NCBI RefSeq assembly: GCF_018070575.1
Contig: NZ_JAGPXN010000017.1
Location: 79,509 to 143,508, forward strand
Reading direction: 5' to 3'
Length of the DNA: 64,000 bases
Origin: Micromonospora sp. C31
GTDB lineage: Bacteria; Actinomycetota; Actinomycetes; Mycobacteriales; Micromonosporaceae
A program made the translations under genes and the position numbers. Below the pieces are notes generated by a model. The model searched no databases. It was not told the DNA's origin and saw only the letters and a list, made by a program, of their open reading frames with translations. Within the stretch, counting starts at the first letter, position 1, and each line of letters begins with the position of its first letter. Positions 50,363-58,429 of the stretch are shown in pieces.

Positions 50363-51946
50363 ATGCGGGAGGACATGGGTGAGGTGACGACAAGCCTCCA
50401 GCGCCCGGTAACCAACACAGGCCGGAGCAAACTCGTGCGGCACGTCGACAGCTTCGAGATCCAGCCGCCGGCACCGCCGTCCCACAACGGCGTACCCCGG
50501 TCGGCGTGGGCTCGGGCCCGCCGTCGCGTGTCCCGCTGGCACCGGCCCTACATCACCCTCCTGCTGCTGCTCGACTTCGCAGCCGCCGCGGTGGCCAGCC
50601 TGATCGCCATCGAGACGTTCGACCAGTCGCGGGCGGGCTTCTACAACGCCGAAGAGGACCCGACGTGGTTCCACACGGTGGCGTTCGTGCTCCTGCCGCT
50701 CGGCTGGCTCGTCAGCCTCTGGGCCAACCGGGCGTACGACCGGCGCTACCTCGGCCTGGGCCCGGACGAGTACAAGCGGGTGATCCGGGCCGGCGTGGCC
50801 GTCGCCGCGACGGTGTCCTTCCTCGCCTTCGCCACCAAGACCGACCTGTCCCGCTACACGGTCGGCACCGCCCTGCTCGCGGCGCTGCTGCTCATCCTGC
50901 TGAACCGGATCCTCTGCCGCTTCGTGCTGCACGTGGTCCGGCGCAACATCAGCCAGGCCGGTCACCGGATGGTGCTGATCGGCACCCTGCCGGAGTGCCT
51001 GGAGGTCTACACCGCCGTCACCCGCAACCCGGCCGCCGGGCTGATGCCGGTCGCCATCCACATCACCGACGGCTACGCGGCCGCCAAGGGCATCGAGACC
51101 CCGGTCCCCGTGTACGCGGGCCGCGACGTCCTCGCCCTGGTCCGGGAGGTCGGCGGCGACACGATCGCGGTCTGCGGCTCGGCGAGTTCGGAGCCGGGTG
51201 AGCTGCGCCGGCTGGCCTGGCAGCTCGAGGGTTCCGGGGTCGACCTGGTCGTCGCCCCGCAGCTCACCGACATCGCCGGCCCCCGGGTGCACATCCGCCC
51301 GATCGAGGGCCTGCCGCTGCTGCACGTCGAGGAGCCGACCCTCTCCGGGCCGGCGCTGCTGGCCAAGAACCTGATGGACCGGGTGGCCGCCGGGCTCGGC
51401 CTGCTGATGCTGTCCCCGGTCTTCCTGGCCATCGCGATCGCGATCCGCCTCTCCGACCCGGGCCCGGTGTTCTTCCGTCAGCCCCGGGTGGGCCACGAGG
51501 GCCGCACCTTCCGGGTCTGGAAGTTCCGCACCATGTACGTGGACGCGGAGGACCGGCTGGCCAGCCTGGTCGACCGGAACGAGACCGACGGCATGCTGTT
51601 CAAGATGAAGCAGGATCCCCGGGTCTTCCCGGTGGGCCGCTTCCTGCGCGCCTCGTCGCTGGACGAGCTGCCGCAGCTGATCAACGTGCTGAAGGGCGAG
51701 ATGTCGCTGGTCGGGCCGCGCCCGCTGCCCGCCGACGACGGTGACTTCCTCGGCGACGTACGCCGCCGGCTGCTGGTCCGGCCGGGCATGACCGGGCTGT
51801 GGCAGGTCTCCGGCCGCTCCGACCTGTCCTGGGACGAGGCGGTCCGGCTGGATCTCTACTACGTCGACAACTGGTCGCTGGCGTACGACCTGAGCATCCT
51901 GTGGCGCACCGTCGGGGTGGTGCTCGCCCGCAAGGGCGCGTACTGA
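50363..51946 (+). CDS. Polyprenyl-phosphate sugar-1-phosphate transferase (exopolysaccharide initiation)
   Basis: 527 residues. About four N-terminal membrane helices and a Rossmann-like CoA-binding-type middle domain (VLIGTLPECLEVYTAV ... VCGSASSEPGELRRLAWQL). The bacterial sugar transferase domain follows (about 335-527: KNLMDRVAAGLGLLMLSPVFLAIAIAIRLSDPGPVFFRQPRVG, WKFRTM, SLDELPQLINVLKGEMSLVGPRPLP, PGMTGLWQVSGRS). It loads the first sugar phosphate on undecaprenyl phosphate. ATG at 50363 or 50375. Confidence 0.92.
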   Translation: MREDMGEVTTSLQRPVTNTGRSKLVRHVDSFEIQPPAPPSHNGVPRSAWARARRRVSRWHRPYITLLLLLDFAAAAVASLIAIETFDQSRAGFYNAEEDPTWFHTVAFVLLPLGWLVSLWANRAYDRRYLGLGPDEYKRVIRAGVAVAATVSFLAFATKTDLSRYTVGTALLAALLLILLNRILCRFVLHVVRRNISQAGHRMVLIGTLPECLEVYTAVTRNPAAGLMPVAIHITDGYAAAKGIETPVPVYAGRDVLALVREVGGDTIAVCGSASSEPGELRRLAWQLEGSGVDLVVAPQLTDIAGPRVHIRPIEGLPLLHVEEPTLSGPALLAKNLMDRVAAGLGLLMLSPVFLAIAIAIRLSDPGPVFFRQPRVGHEGRTFRVWKFRTMYVDAEDRLASLVDRNETDGMLFKMKQDPRVFPVGRFLRASSLDELPQLINVLKGEMSLVGPRPLPADDGDFLGDVRRRLLVRPGMTGLWQVSGRSDLSWDEAVRLDLYYVDNWSLAYDLSILWRTVGVVLARKGAY

Positions 51947-51984
51947 CCCTTGGCGTGCGGGCCGGCAGGGGCCAGGATCGCTGC

Positions 51985-53235
51985 GTGGGTGGCAACCTCT
52001 CGGGCGTCCTCGGCGTCGTCTCGCTGCTCGCCGCGCTGGGAGCGGCCCTGTTCGCGGTGCTCCGGCTGCGCGCGCGGCGGGGCATCGCCACGGCCACCCA
52101 GCGGGCCACGTACGAGGTGCTGCACACCGCCGGGCTGGCCGCCGAGCCGCTACGTGCGGGCCTGAGCGCCGCGAACGCGGCGAAGGCCGTACGCCATCTG
52201 CGGGCGCTGGTGGGAGCGGCCGGGCTGGCGCTGACGGACCGGGAGAGCCTGCTCGCCCTCGACGGGCGGGGCGGGCACCACGACGCGCAGCTGGTCGCGG
52301 CGGCCCGGCGGGCGGTGGCGACGGGCCGCTCGACCGTCCTCGGCGAGCCGGAGCTGCGTTGCGACCGGGTGGACTGCCCGCTGCGCGGCGCGGTCGTCGC
52401 CCCGCTGACCGGCGCGGACGGGCGCCGGGTCGGGGCGCTGGTCGCGGTCGCCGCCGGTCAGCCGGAGCCGGGCCTGGTGCAGGCCACCCTGGAGACGGCG
52501 CACTGGGCCGGCAACCAGCTCGCCCTGGCCGAGCTGGACTCGTCGCGGGAGCGGCTGGCGCGCGCCGAGGTACTCGCCCTGCGCGCGCAGATCAGCCCGC
52601 ACTTCATCTACAACGCGCTGACCGCGATCGGCTCGTTCGTCCGCACCGACCCGGACCGGGCCCGCGAGCTGATCCTGGAGTTCGCCGAGTTCACCCGGTA
52701 CTCGTTCCGCGCGCACGGCGAGTTCACCACGCTGGCCGAGGAGCTGCGCTCGATCGACCGCTACCTGACCATCGAGCGGGCCCGCTTCGGCGACCGGCTC
52801 CAGGTGCGCCTCCAGATCGCCCCCGAGGTGCTGCCCGTGACGCTGCCCTTCCTGTGCCTGCAACCGCTGGTGGAGAACGCCGTCCGGCACGGGTTGTCCC
52901 GCAAGCCGGGCACGGGCATGGTGAGCATCGAGGCTCGGGACGCGGGCACCGAGTGCCACATCACCGTGGAGGACGACGGAGTGGGGATGGATCCGACCAC
53001 GCTGACCGCCGGCATCGCCGAGCTGGCCGGCGCCGCCGGGGACCCGGGCGACGCCGCGCTGGCCGGCGTCGGAGACGACCCGGGCCAGCACGTCGGGCTC
53101 TCCAACGTCGACGAGCGGCTCCGGTCGGTCTTCGGCGACGGCTTCGGCCTCGTCGTCGAGACGGGCCTCGGCTCGGGTACGAAGGTGAGCATGCGGGTGC
53201 CGAAGTTCCACCCCGGCGTACGAGCCGGCTCGTGA
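51985..53235 (+). CDS. LytS-type sensor histidine kinase
   Basis: About 416 residues. One N-terminal membrane helix (LSGVLGVVSLLAALGAALFAVLRL), a GAF-like sensor part (about 70-190), then a His_kinase domain with QISPHFIYNALTAIGSFVR (phospho-His) and HATPase (LVENAVRHGLSRKPG, DDGVGM, HVGLSNVDERL). GTG at 51985. Its partner is the LytTR regulator 55 bases downstream. In other bacteria such pairs sense extracellular pyruvate and switch on carboxylate transporters. Confidence 0.9.
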   Translation: MGGNLSGVLGVVSLLAALGAALFAVLRLRARRGIATATQRATYEVLHTAGLAAEPLRAGLSAANAAKAVRHLRALVGAAGLALTDRESLLALDGRGGHHDAQLVAAARRAVATGRSTVLGEPELRCDRVDCPLRGAVVAPLTGADGRRVGALVAVAAGQPEPGLVQATLETAHWAGNQLALAELDSSRERLARAEVLALRAQISPHFIYNALTAIGSFVRTDPDRARELILEFAEFTRYSFRAHGEFTTLAEELRSIDRYLTIERARFGDRLQVRLQIAPEVLPVTLPFLCLQPLVENAVRHGLSRKPGTGMVSIEARDAGTECHITVEDDGVGMDPTTLTAGIAELAGAAGDPGDAALAGVGDDPGQHVGLSNVDERLRSVFGDGFGLVVETGLGSGTKVSMRVPKFHPGVRAGS

Positions 53236-53290
53236 GCGCGAGGAGTCAGCCGGGTCTGCCAGCCCCGCAGCCGCGAACCGAGATGGCCCG

Positions 53291-54064
53291 GTGAGCGGCG
53301 TGGTGAGCGCGGCGGGGTTCCTGCGGGTGCTGGCGGTCGACGACGAGCCGCCGGCGCTGGACGAGTTGGCGTACCACCTGCGGGCCGATCCCCGGGTGGC
53401 CCGGCTGCACACGGCGGCCGACGCGACGGAGGCGCTGCGGGTGCTCCGCGACGGCGACGTGGACGTGGTCTTCCTCGACATCCGGATGCCCGGCCTGGAC
53501 GGCATGGAGCTGGCCCGGGTGCTGCGCCGCTTCGCCCGGCCACCGGCGATCGTCTTCGTGACCGCGTACGACGACGGGGCCGTGGACGCGTTCGACCTGG
53601 GCGCCACCGACTACGTCCGCAAGCCCGTACGCGCCGAACGGCTCGCCGAGTCCCTGCGCCGGGTGATCGGCGCCCGGGTGGTGCCGTCGCACCCGGCGGC
53701 GCTGGCCCGCGCGGAGGAGGATCCGACCATCCCCATCGAGCTGGCCGGCACGACGCGGATGCTGCCCCGCTCGGCGGTGCGGTGGGTGGAGGCGCAGGGC
53801 GACTACGCGCGGCTGCACACCGCCGACGGCTCGCACCTGGTCCGGGTGTCGCTGGCGACGCTCGCGGAGCGCTGGGCGGACGCCGGGTTCGTCCGGATCC
53901 ACCGCTCGTACCTGGTGCAACTCAGGCTGATCGCGGAGCTGCGGCTGGTCAACTCCGGCTACGTCGTGGTGATCGACGCGGCGGAGCTGCCGGTCAGCCG
54001 TCGGCACACCCGGGAGCTGAAGGACAAGCTGGTCCGCGCGGCGAAGCAGGACTGGAACCGCTGA
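53291..54064 (+). CDS. LytTR-family response regulator
   Basis: 257 residues. Receiver with VLAVDDEPPALDELAYHL, phospho-Asp in VVFLDIRMPGLDGMEL (about 60), VRKPVRAERLAESL; then LytTR DNA-binding domain (AVRWVEAQGDYARLHTADGSHLVRVSLATLAERW ... FVRIHRSYLVQLRLIAELRL). GTG start. Confidence 0.93.
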   Translation: MSGVVSAAGFLRVLAVDDEPPALDELAYHLRADPRVARLHTAADATEALRVLRDGDVDVVFLDIRMPGLDGMELARVLRRFARPPAIVFVTAYDDGAVDAFDLGATDYVRKPVRAERLAESLRRVIGARVVPSHPAALARAEEDPTIPIELAGTTRMLPRSAVRWVEAQGDYARLHTADGSHLVRVSLATLAERWADAGFVRIHRSYLVQLRLIAELRLVNSGYVVVIDAAELPVSRRHTRELKDKLVRAAKQDWNR

Positions 54065-54482
54065 TCTGCCGCCCTGACCCTTCACCGGCCTGACCCTGCG
54101 CCGGCCTGACCTTCACCGGCCTGGCCTGCGCCGGCTGGCCCTGCCGTTCTCGCCCTCTACCGGCCTGGCCTGCGCCGTTCCCCTTCTACGGGCCTGGCCC
54201 GTGTCGCCGCGATGCTTGCCGGCTCCGGAGGCAGGGCATCGCCCGCTTGGCGCTGTCGAGCTGCCCCGTGCGTAGGACCAGAGGCTCGGGCGCCTCCTGT
54301 TGGCGCTGCCGAGCTGCCCCATGCGTGAGACCAGACGCTCGGGCGCCTCCTGGTCCCATGGACGGGGCAGCTCGACAGCGTGTGGGGACCTGGTAGATCG
54401 TCCCCAGAATTCCTCGCCGATCGGGAATGGACACTTCCTGGCGTACGCTGTACGGTACATCGTACGACAACTGGAGGCCGCC
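54065..54482. other. Intergenic repeats and operator, 418 bases
   Basis: 54071-54200 is a run of degenerate CGGCCTGNCC(C/T)TNC words. 54247-54299 and 54300-54352 are two exact-length tandem copies of a 53-bp unit with about five differences. 54363-54380 is the inverted copy of 54251-54268, able to form an 18-bp stem. A palindrome lies at 54442-54466 (separate entry). Confidence 0.75.
54442..54466. promoter_or_regulatory. Nested palindromic operator upstream of the DUF5701 gene
   Basis: Centre TGTACGGTACA (54449-54459) is a perfect palindrome, flanked symmetrically by CGTACG (54442-54447 and 54461-54466). It lies directly upstream of the ribosome-binding site, a place where a dimeric repressor (TetR- or GntR-like) would block the promoter. 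No such regulator adjoins it. Confidence 0.6.
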
Positions 54483-55133
54483 TTGATCGACGCCGCGACC
54501 GAATTCGACCGCCAGCTCGACCGGCTCGTGGAGCTGGGCTATCCGGCCCTGGCCGAGCTGACCGAGGGCGCCTTCCGTGACCTGGTCGCGCCGCTGCGCG
54601 CGGCGGCCGTCACCGGGTCGACCGGCCTGCCCGCACCGACCGAGGGCCGGGTGCCCTTCCTGCTGGTGATCACCCGTGACCTGGTGCCGGTCGAGGAGCG
54701 CGTCGCGCTGACCACGCTGGCCGGCAAGCGGAAGCCCGGGATCGTCGACCGGCACTACGCCGAGGGCGACCTGCCGAAGTTCCACCCGATCAAGGAGCTG
54801 GAGGTGCCCGCCGGCCCGGCGTACCTGCTCTTCGACGTCGACCGGGGCGAGGAGACGCTGAACCTGGCGCCCGCCGCCGCCATGGAGGTGATCACCGGCC
54901 AGGACCGGCTGCCGCTCACCATCGACGAGGGGCTCACCTTCGTCACGCTGTACCCGGAGGCGCTGGCGAAGAACAAGTGCTTCTCGCTGGTCGGCTCCCG
55001 CTGCGGCGACAAGCGGGTGCCGGCGATCTGGATCAGCCAGAACGCGCCGAAGCTCGGCTGGTGCTGGTACGGCAACCCGCACACCTGGCTCGGCTCCGCC
55101 TCCGCCCGCCCGGAGCGCGTCGGGCTGGGCTGA
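54483..55133 (+). CDS. DUF5701 protein
   Basis: About 216 residues, no membrane helix. FLLVITRDLVPVEERVALTTLAGKRKPGIVDRHYAEGDLPKFHPIKELEVP and LTIDEGLTFVTLYPEAL...CFSLVGSRCGDKRVPAIWISQNAPKLGWCWYGNPHTWLG match actinobacterial DUF5701 proteins of unknown function. TTG at 54483 after GGAGG and 5 bases is the best start; there is no ATG nearby. Confidence 0.85.
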   Translation: MIDAATEFDRQLDRLVELGYPALAELTEGAFRDLVAPLRAAAVTGSTGLPAPTEGRVPFLLVITRDLVPVEERVALTTLAGKRKPGIVDRHYAEGDLPKFHPIKELEVPAGPAYLLFDVDRGEETLNLAPAAAMEVITGQDRLPLTIDEGLTFVTLYPEALAKNKCFSLVGSRCGDKRVPAIWISQNAPKLGWCWYGNPHTWLGSASARPERVGLG

Positions 55134-55181
55134 CGGTCACGGGCGCCCGGGAGGCGGGTCCCGGGCGCCGCACCCACAGAG

Positions 55182-55235
55182 TTATCCACAGGCGTGAACG
55201 GTTCTCCACAGGTTGTCCACAGCCCGTGTGGAGAC
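55182..55235. promoter_or_regulatory. Cluster of DnaA-box-like sites
   Basis: TTATCCACA (55182-55190, the perfect R1-type box), TTCTCCACA (55202-55210), TTGTCCACA (55213-55221, the usual actinobacterial form) and, inverted, TGTGGAGAC (55227-55235). All lie within 54 bases between the DUF5701 gene and the DUF485-like gene. Too few and wrongly placed for oriC; a regulatory or DnaA-titration role is inference. Confidence 0.55.
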
Positions 55236-55314
55236 TCCCCCGGCCGGTTCCGTGGCGGGCGCGACGCCTACGGGAGCCCCTTGACAATCGCGGCGATCGG
55301 GCGAGACTGCCGGG

Positions 55315-55863
55315 GTGGCCGCTGCCGACGATCCCGTCCGGGCGCCCCGGACGAGCCGGCCCGGGGCGCCGGAGCGGATGAGCCGGCCCGCCGAACGGGC
55401 GGGTTCAGGCCGCGCCGCCGAACGGGCGGGCACAGGCCGGCCCGCCGAACGGGCGCGGACGGATCGGCCCGCCGCCCCGGTACAGGCCGCGATCCCCCAG
55501 CCCCGGGCGCGGATCGTGCTGGCCGAGGTGTCCCGCCGCGAGGACCGGGCGGAGCGCACCCGTGCCGAGCTGGCCGAGCAGACCCGGGTCGGCGACGCGC
55601 TCGTCCGGGGGCTGGTCCGGGCCCAGTTCGCGCTGGCCCTGCGGCTGTCGCTGGTGGTGGCGATCGGGCTCGGCGGGCTGCCGTGGCTCTTCGCCGTCGC
55701 GCCCGCCGTCGGCCGGGTCACCGTGCTCGGCGTCAACCTGCCCTGGCTGCTGCTCGGGGTGGTGTCGTTCCCGTTCCTGATCGCCGTCGGCTGGGCGTAC
55801 GTGCGCCTGGCCGAGCGCAACGAGCAGGACTTCACCGACCTGGTCCAGCGGCCGGAGCGCTGA
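55315..55863 (+). CDS. DUF485-like membrane protein with repeat-rich N-terminus
   Basis: 182 residues. Residues 1-65 are disordered with RPAERAG(S/T)GR repeats. Residues about 105-170 have two membrane helices and an R-x-x-L-A-E-R-N-E-Q-D-F-T tail typical of DUF485 partners of sodium:solute symporters. It stops three bases before the symporter start. GTG at 55315 is uncertain. Confidence 0.68.
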   Translation: MAAADDPVRAPRTSRPGAPERMSRPAERAGSGRAAERAGTGRPAERARTDRPAAPVQAAIPQPRARIVLAEVSRREDRAERTRAELAEQTRVGDALVRGLVRAQFALALRLSLVVAIGLGGLPWLFAVAPAVGRVTVLGVNLPWLLLGVVSFPFLIAVGWAYVRLAERNEQDFTDLVQRPER

Positions 55864-55865
55864 GG

Positions 55866-57506
55866 GTGGGCAACGGCTTCGTCGTACCGGCGATCGTGGC
55901 GGTCACCCTGGTCACCGTCGGCATCGGCTTCTACGGGCTGCGGCTGGCGCGGACCACCTCCGACTTCCTGGTCGCCTCGCGGGCCATCAGCCCCACCTGG
56001 AACGCCGCCGCGATCGGCGGGGAGTACCTGTCGGCGGCGAGCTTCCTGGGGGTCGCCGGGCTGATCCTCAAGTACGGCGTCGACGTGCTCTGGTACCCCG
56101 TCGGCTTCGCCGCCGGGTACCTCGCCCTGCTGCTGTTCGTGGCCGCGCCGCTGCGCCGCTCCGGCGCGTTCACCCTGCCGGACTTCTGCGAGCTGCGGCT
56201 CGGGTCGCATCGACTGCGCATCCTGGCCACCACCTTCGTGATCTTCATCGGCTGGCTCTACCTGGTGCCGCAGCTCCAGGGGGCGGGACTGACGCTGGCC
56301 ACGGTGACCGGCTCGCCGTACCCGTTGGGAGCCCTGCTGGTGGCCGTGGTGGTCACCGCGAACGTCGCGCTCGGCGGCATGCGCGCGATCACCTTCGTCC
56401 AGGCCTTCCAGTACTGGCTGAAGCTGACCGCGCTGGCCGTACCGGCGATCTTCCTGGCGTTGCAGTGGCAGGCCGACGCCCGGCCGGCGGTGACCCCGCC
56501 CGACGGGCCGGCGTTCCGGACCGCGACCACCGTCGTGGTCGAGCACCACGCGACCCTCACCCTCCCCGACGGTCGGATCGTCGAGGTACGCCCCGGCGAC
56601 GAACTGTCCTTCGCCGCCGGCGAACCGGTGCCGGAGGTCTCCGGGGTGGCCACGGACGCCGCCGACTGGCTGCTGCCCAGCACCGCCGGGGACGACGACC
56701 GGGGCCTGTTCGCCACCTACTCGCTGATCCTGGCGACGTTCCTCGGCACCATGGGGCTGCCGCACGTGCTGGTCCGCTTCTACACCAATCCGGACGGCGC
56801 CGCCGCCCGCCGCACCACGCTGGTGGTGCTGGCCCTGGTCGGGGCGTTCTACCTGCTGCCCACGATCTACGGGGTGCTCGGCCGGATCTACACCCCGCAA
56901 CTGCTGGTGACCGGGCAGACCGACGCGGTGGTGGTGCTGCTGCCCGGCGCCGCGCTCGGCGACGGCACCACCGGTCGGCTGCTCGCCGCGCTGGTCGCGG
57001 CCGGCGCGTTCGCCGCCTTCCTCTCCACCTCGTCGGGGCTGCTCACCAGCGTCGCGGGCGTGATCTCGACAGACGTGCTGGGGCGGGGCTCGGTACGCGG
57101 TTTCCGCCTCGCCACGGTGATCGCCGGGGCCGTGCCGGCGGTCCTCGCGCTCAACCTCGCCGGCCTGGACGTGTCGCAGGTGGTCGGGCTGGCCTTCGCG
57201 GTCGCCGCGTCCAGCTTCTGCCCCCTGCTGGTGCTCGGCATCTGGTGGCGGGGCCTGACCGACCTGGGCGCCGCCGCCGGAATCCTGGTCGGCGGCGGCG
57301 CCGCGGTCGGGTCCGTGCTGATCACGGTGCTCGGTCCGCCGCTGTCCGGCTGGCCCGCGACGCTCACCGCGCAGCCGGCCGCCTGGACGGTGCCGCTCGC
57401 CTTCGCCGTGATGGTGACGGTCTCGGTGGCGACCCGCCGCCGGGCACCGACCGACGTCGGGGCCACCATGCTGCGCCTGCACGCCCCGGAGGCGCTGCGC
57501 CTGTAA
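55866..57506 (+). CDS. Sodium:solute symporter family protein
   Basis: 546 residues with about 13 membrane helices. Typical GGEYLSAASFLGVAGLILKYGVD, LVPQLQGAGLTLATVTG, ATFLGTMGLPHVLVRFYTN and LSTSSGLLTSVAGVISTDVLG (Na-binding serines). Closest in pattern to acetate/carboxylate symporters (ActP-like), with a roughly 90-residue hydrophilic insertion (about 205-290: PAVTPPDG...AGEPVPEV). The substrate is probably a short carboxylate. Paired with DUF485 gene upstream. Confidence 0.88.
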   Translation: MGNGFVVPAIVAVTLVTVGIGFYGLRLARTTSDFLVASRAISPTWNAAAIGGEYLSAASFLGVAGLILKYGVDVLWYPVGFAAGYLALLLFVAAPLRRSGAFTLPDFCELRLGSHRLRILATTFVIFIGWLYLVPQLQGAGLTLATVTGSPYPLGALLVAVVVTANVALGGMRAITFVQAFQYWLKLTALAVPAIFLALQWQADARPAVTPPDGPAFRTATTVVVEHHATLTLPDGRIVEVRPGDELSFAAGEPVPEVSGVATDAADWLLPSTAGDDDRGLFATYSLILATFLGTMGLPHVLVRFYTNPDGAAARRTTLVVLALVGAFYLLPTIYGVLGRIYTPQLLVTGQTDAVVVLLPGAALGDGTTGRLLAALVAAGAFAAFLSTSSGLLTSVAGVISTDVLGRGSVRGFRLATVIAGAVPAVLALNLAGLDVSQVVGLAFAVAASSFCPLLVLGIWWRGLTDLGAAAGILVGGGAAVGSVLITVLGPPLSGWPATLTAQPAAWTVPLAFAVMVTVSVATRRRAPTDVGATMLRLHAPEALRL

Positions 57507-57556
57507 GGAAGGGCACCTTATTAACGCCTGCGGTAGAGGAAGGGCCCCTTCCTTAC
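57504..57556. terminator. TAAGGAAGGG-type inverted repeat
   Basis: TAAGGAAGGGCACCTT at 57504-57519 pairs with AAGGGCCCCTTCCTTA at 57541-57556 (14 of 16). The left arm overlaps the symporter stop codon. The same type of element ends the window at 63953-64000. Confidence 0.7.
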
Positions 57557-57664
57557 CGGCTGGGCCGGCCGTTGCGCGGGTGGCGGCGGGTACGCCTCGG
57601 GGATGACCGGGGGATCATCCTGCGGCCGGAGCGACGGCTGGCACCGGCCGGATACGGTCGACGC

Positions 57665-58429
57665 ATGACTGCTGAGCACCCGGCGCTCTCCCTGCGCGGC
57701 CTGGCGAAACAGTTCGACGGCAAGGTCGCCGTGGCCGGTGTCGACCTCGACGTGCCGGCCGGTTCCTTCTACGGCCTGCTCGGCCCGAACGGCGCGGGGA
57801 AGACCACCACCCTGTCGATGGCGGTCGGGCTGCTCCGGCCGGACGCCGGCGGTGCCCTGGTGCTCGGTCACGACGTCTGGTCCGACCCGGTACGGGCGAA
57901 GCAGCTGCTCGGCGTGATGCCCGACGGCGTACGGCTCTTCGACCGGCTCAGCGGCGCGGAGCTGCTCGCGTACCACGGCCTGCTGCGGGGGATGGACCCG
58001 GCGGTGGTCGACCAGCGCGCGGCGGAACTGCTGGACGTGCTCGCGCTCGGCGACGCCGGCCGGACCCTGGTGGTCGACTACTCGGCGGGCATGAAGAAGA
58101 AGATCGGCCTGGCCTGCGCGCTGCTGCACGGGCCCCGGCTGCTGGTGCTGGACGAGCCCTTCGAGGCGGTCGACCCGGTCTCGGCCGCGCTGATCCGTGA
58201 CATCCTGCACCGCTACGTGACCGGGGGCGGCACGGTCGTCTTCTCCAGCCACGTGATGGAGGTCGTCGAGCGGCTCTGCTCGCACGTGGCGATCCTGGCG
58301 GCGGGCACCATCAAGCGGGTCGGCCCCATCGACGAGGTGCGCGGCGGCCGTTCGCTGGAGCAGGTCTTCGTCGAGGTGGTCGGCGGCCGTACGGCGACCG
58401 GCGAGGAGTTGGCGTGGCTGTCGCAGTGA
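57665..58429 (+). CDS. ABC transporter ATP-binding protein
   Basis: 254 residues. Walker A GPNGAGKTTT (about 40), Walker B LLVLDEPFEAVD, H-loop SSHVMEV. The signature loop is YSAGMKKKIGLACALL, not LSGGQ, a variant seen in ABC-2-type exporters. The permease starts 16 bases inside the gene's end. Confidence 0.92.
   Translation: MTAEHPALSLRGLAKQFDGKVAVAGVDLDVPAGSFYGLLGPNGAGKTTTLSMAVGLLRPDAGGALVLGHDVWSDPVRAKQLLGVMPDGVRLFDRLSGAELLAYHGLLRGMDPAVVDQRAAELLDVLALGDAGRTLVVDYSAGMKKKIGLACALLHGPRLLVLDEPFEAVDPVSAALIRDILHRYVTGGGTVVFSSHVMEVVERLCSHVAILAAGTIKRVGPIDEVRGGRSLEQVFVEVVGGRTATGEELAWLSQ

Noticed and set aside
55182..55235. oriC
   Set aside because: Only four box-like sites, no dnaA/dnaN flanks and no AT-rich unwinding region.
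55182..57482. 766-residue antisense open frame
   Set aside because: Opposite strand of the symporter gene, which has clear membrane and sodium-site motifs.
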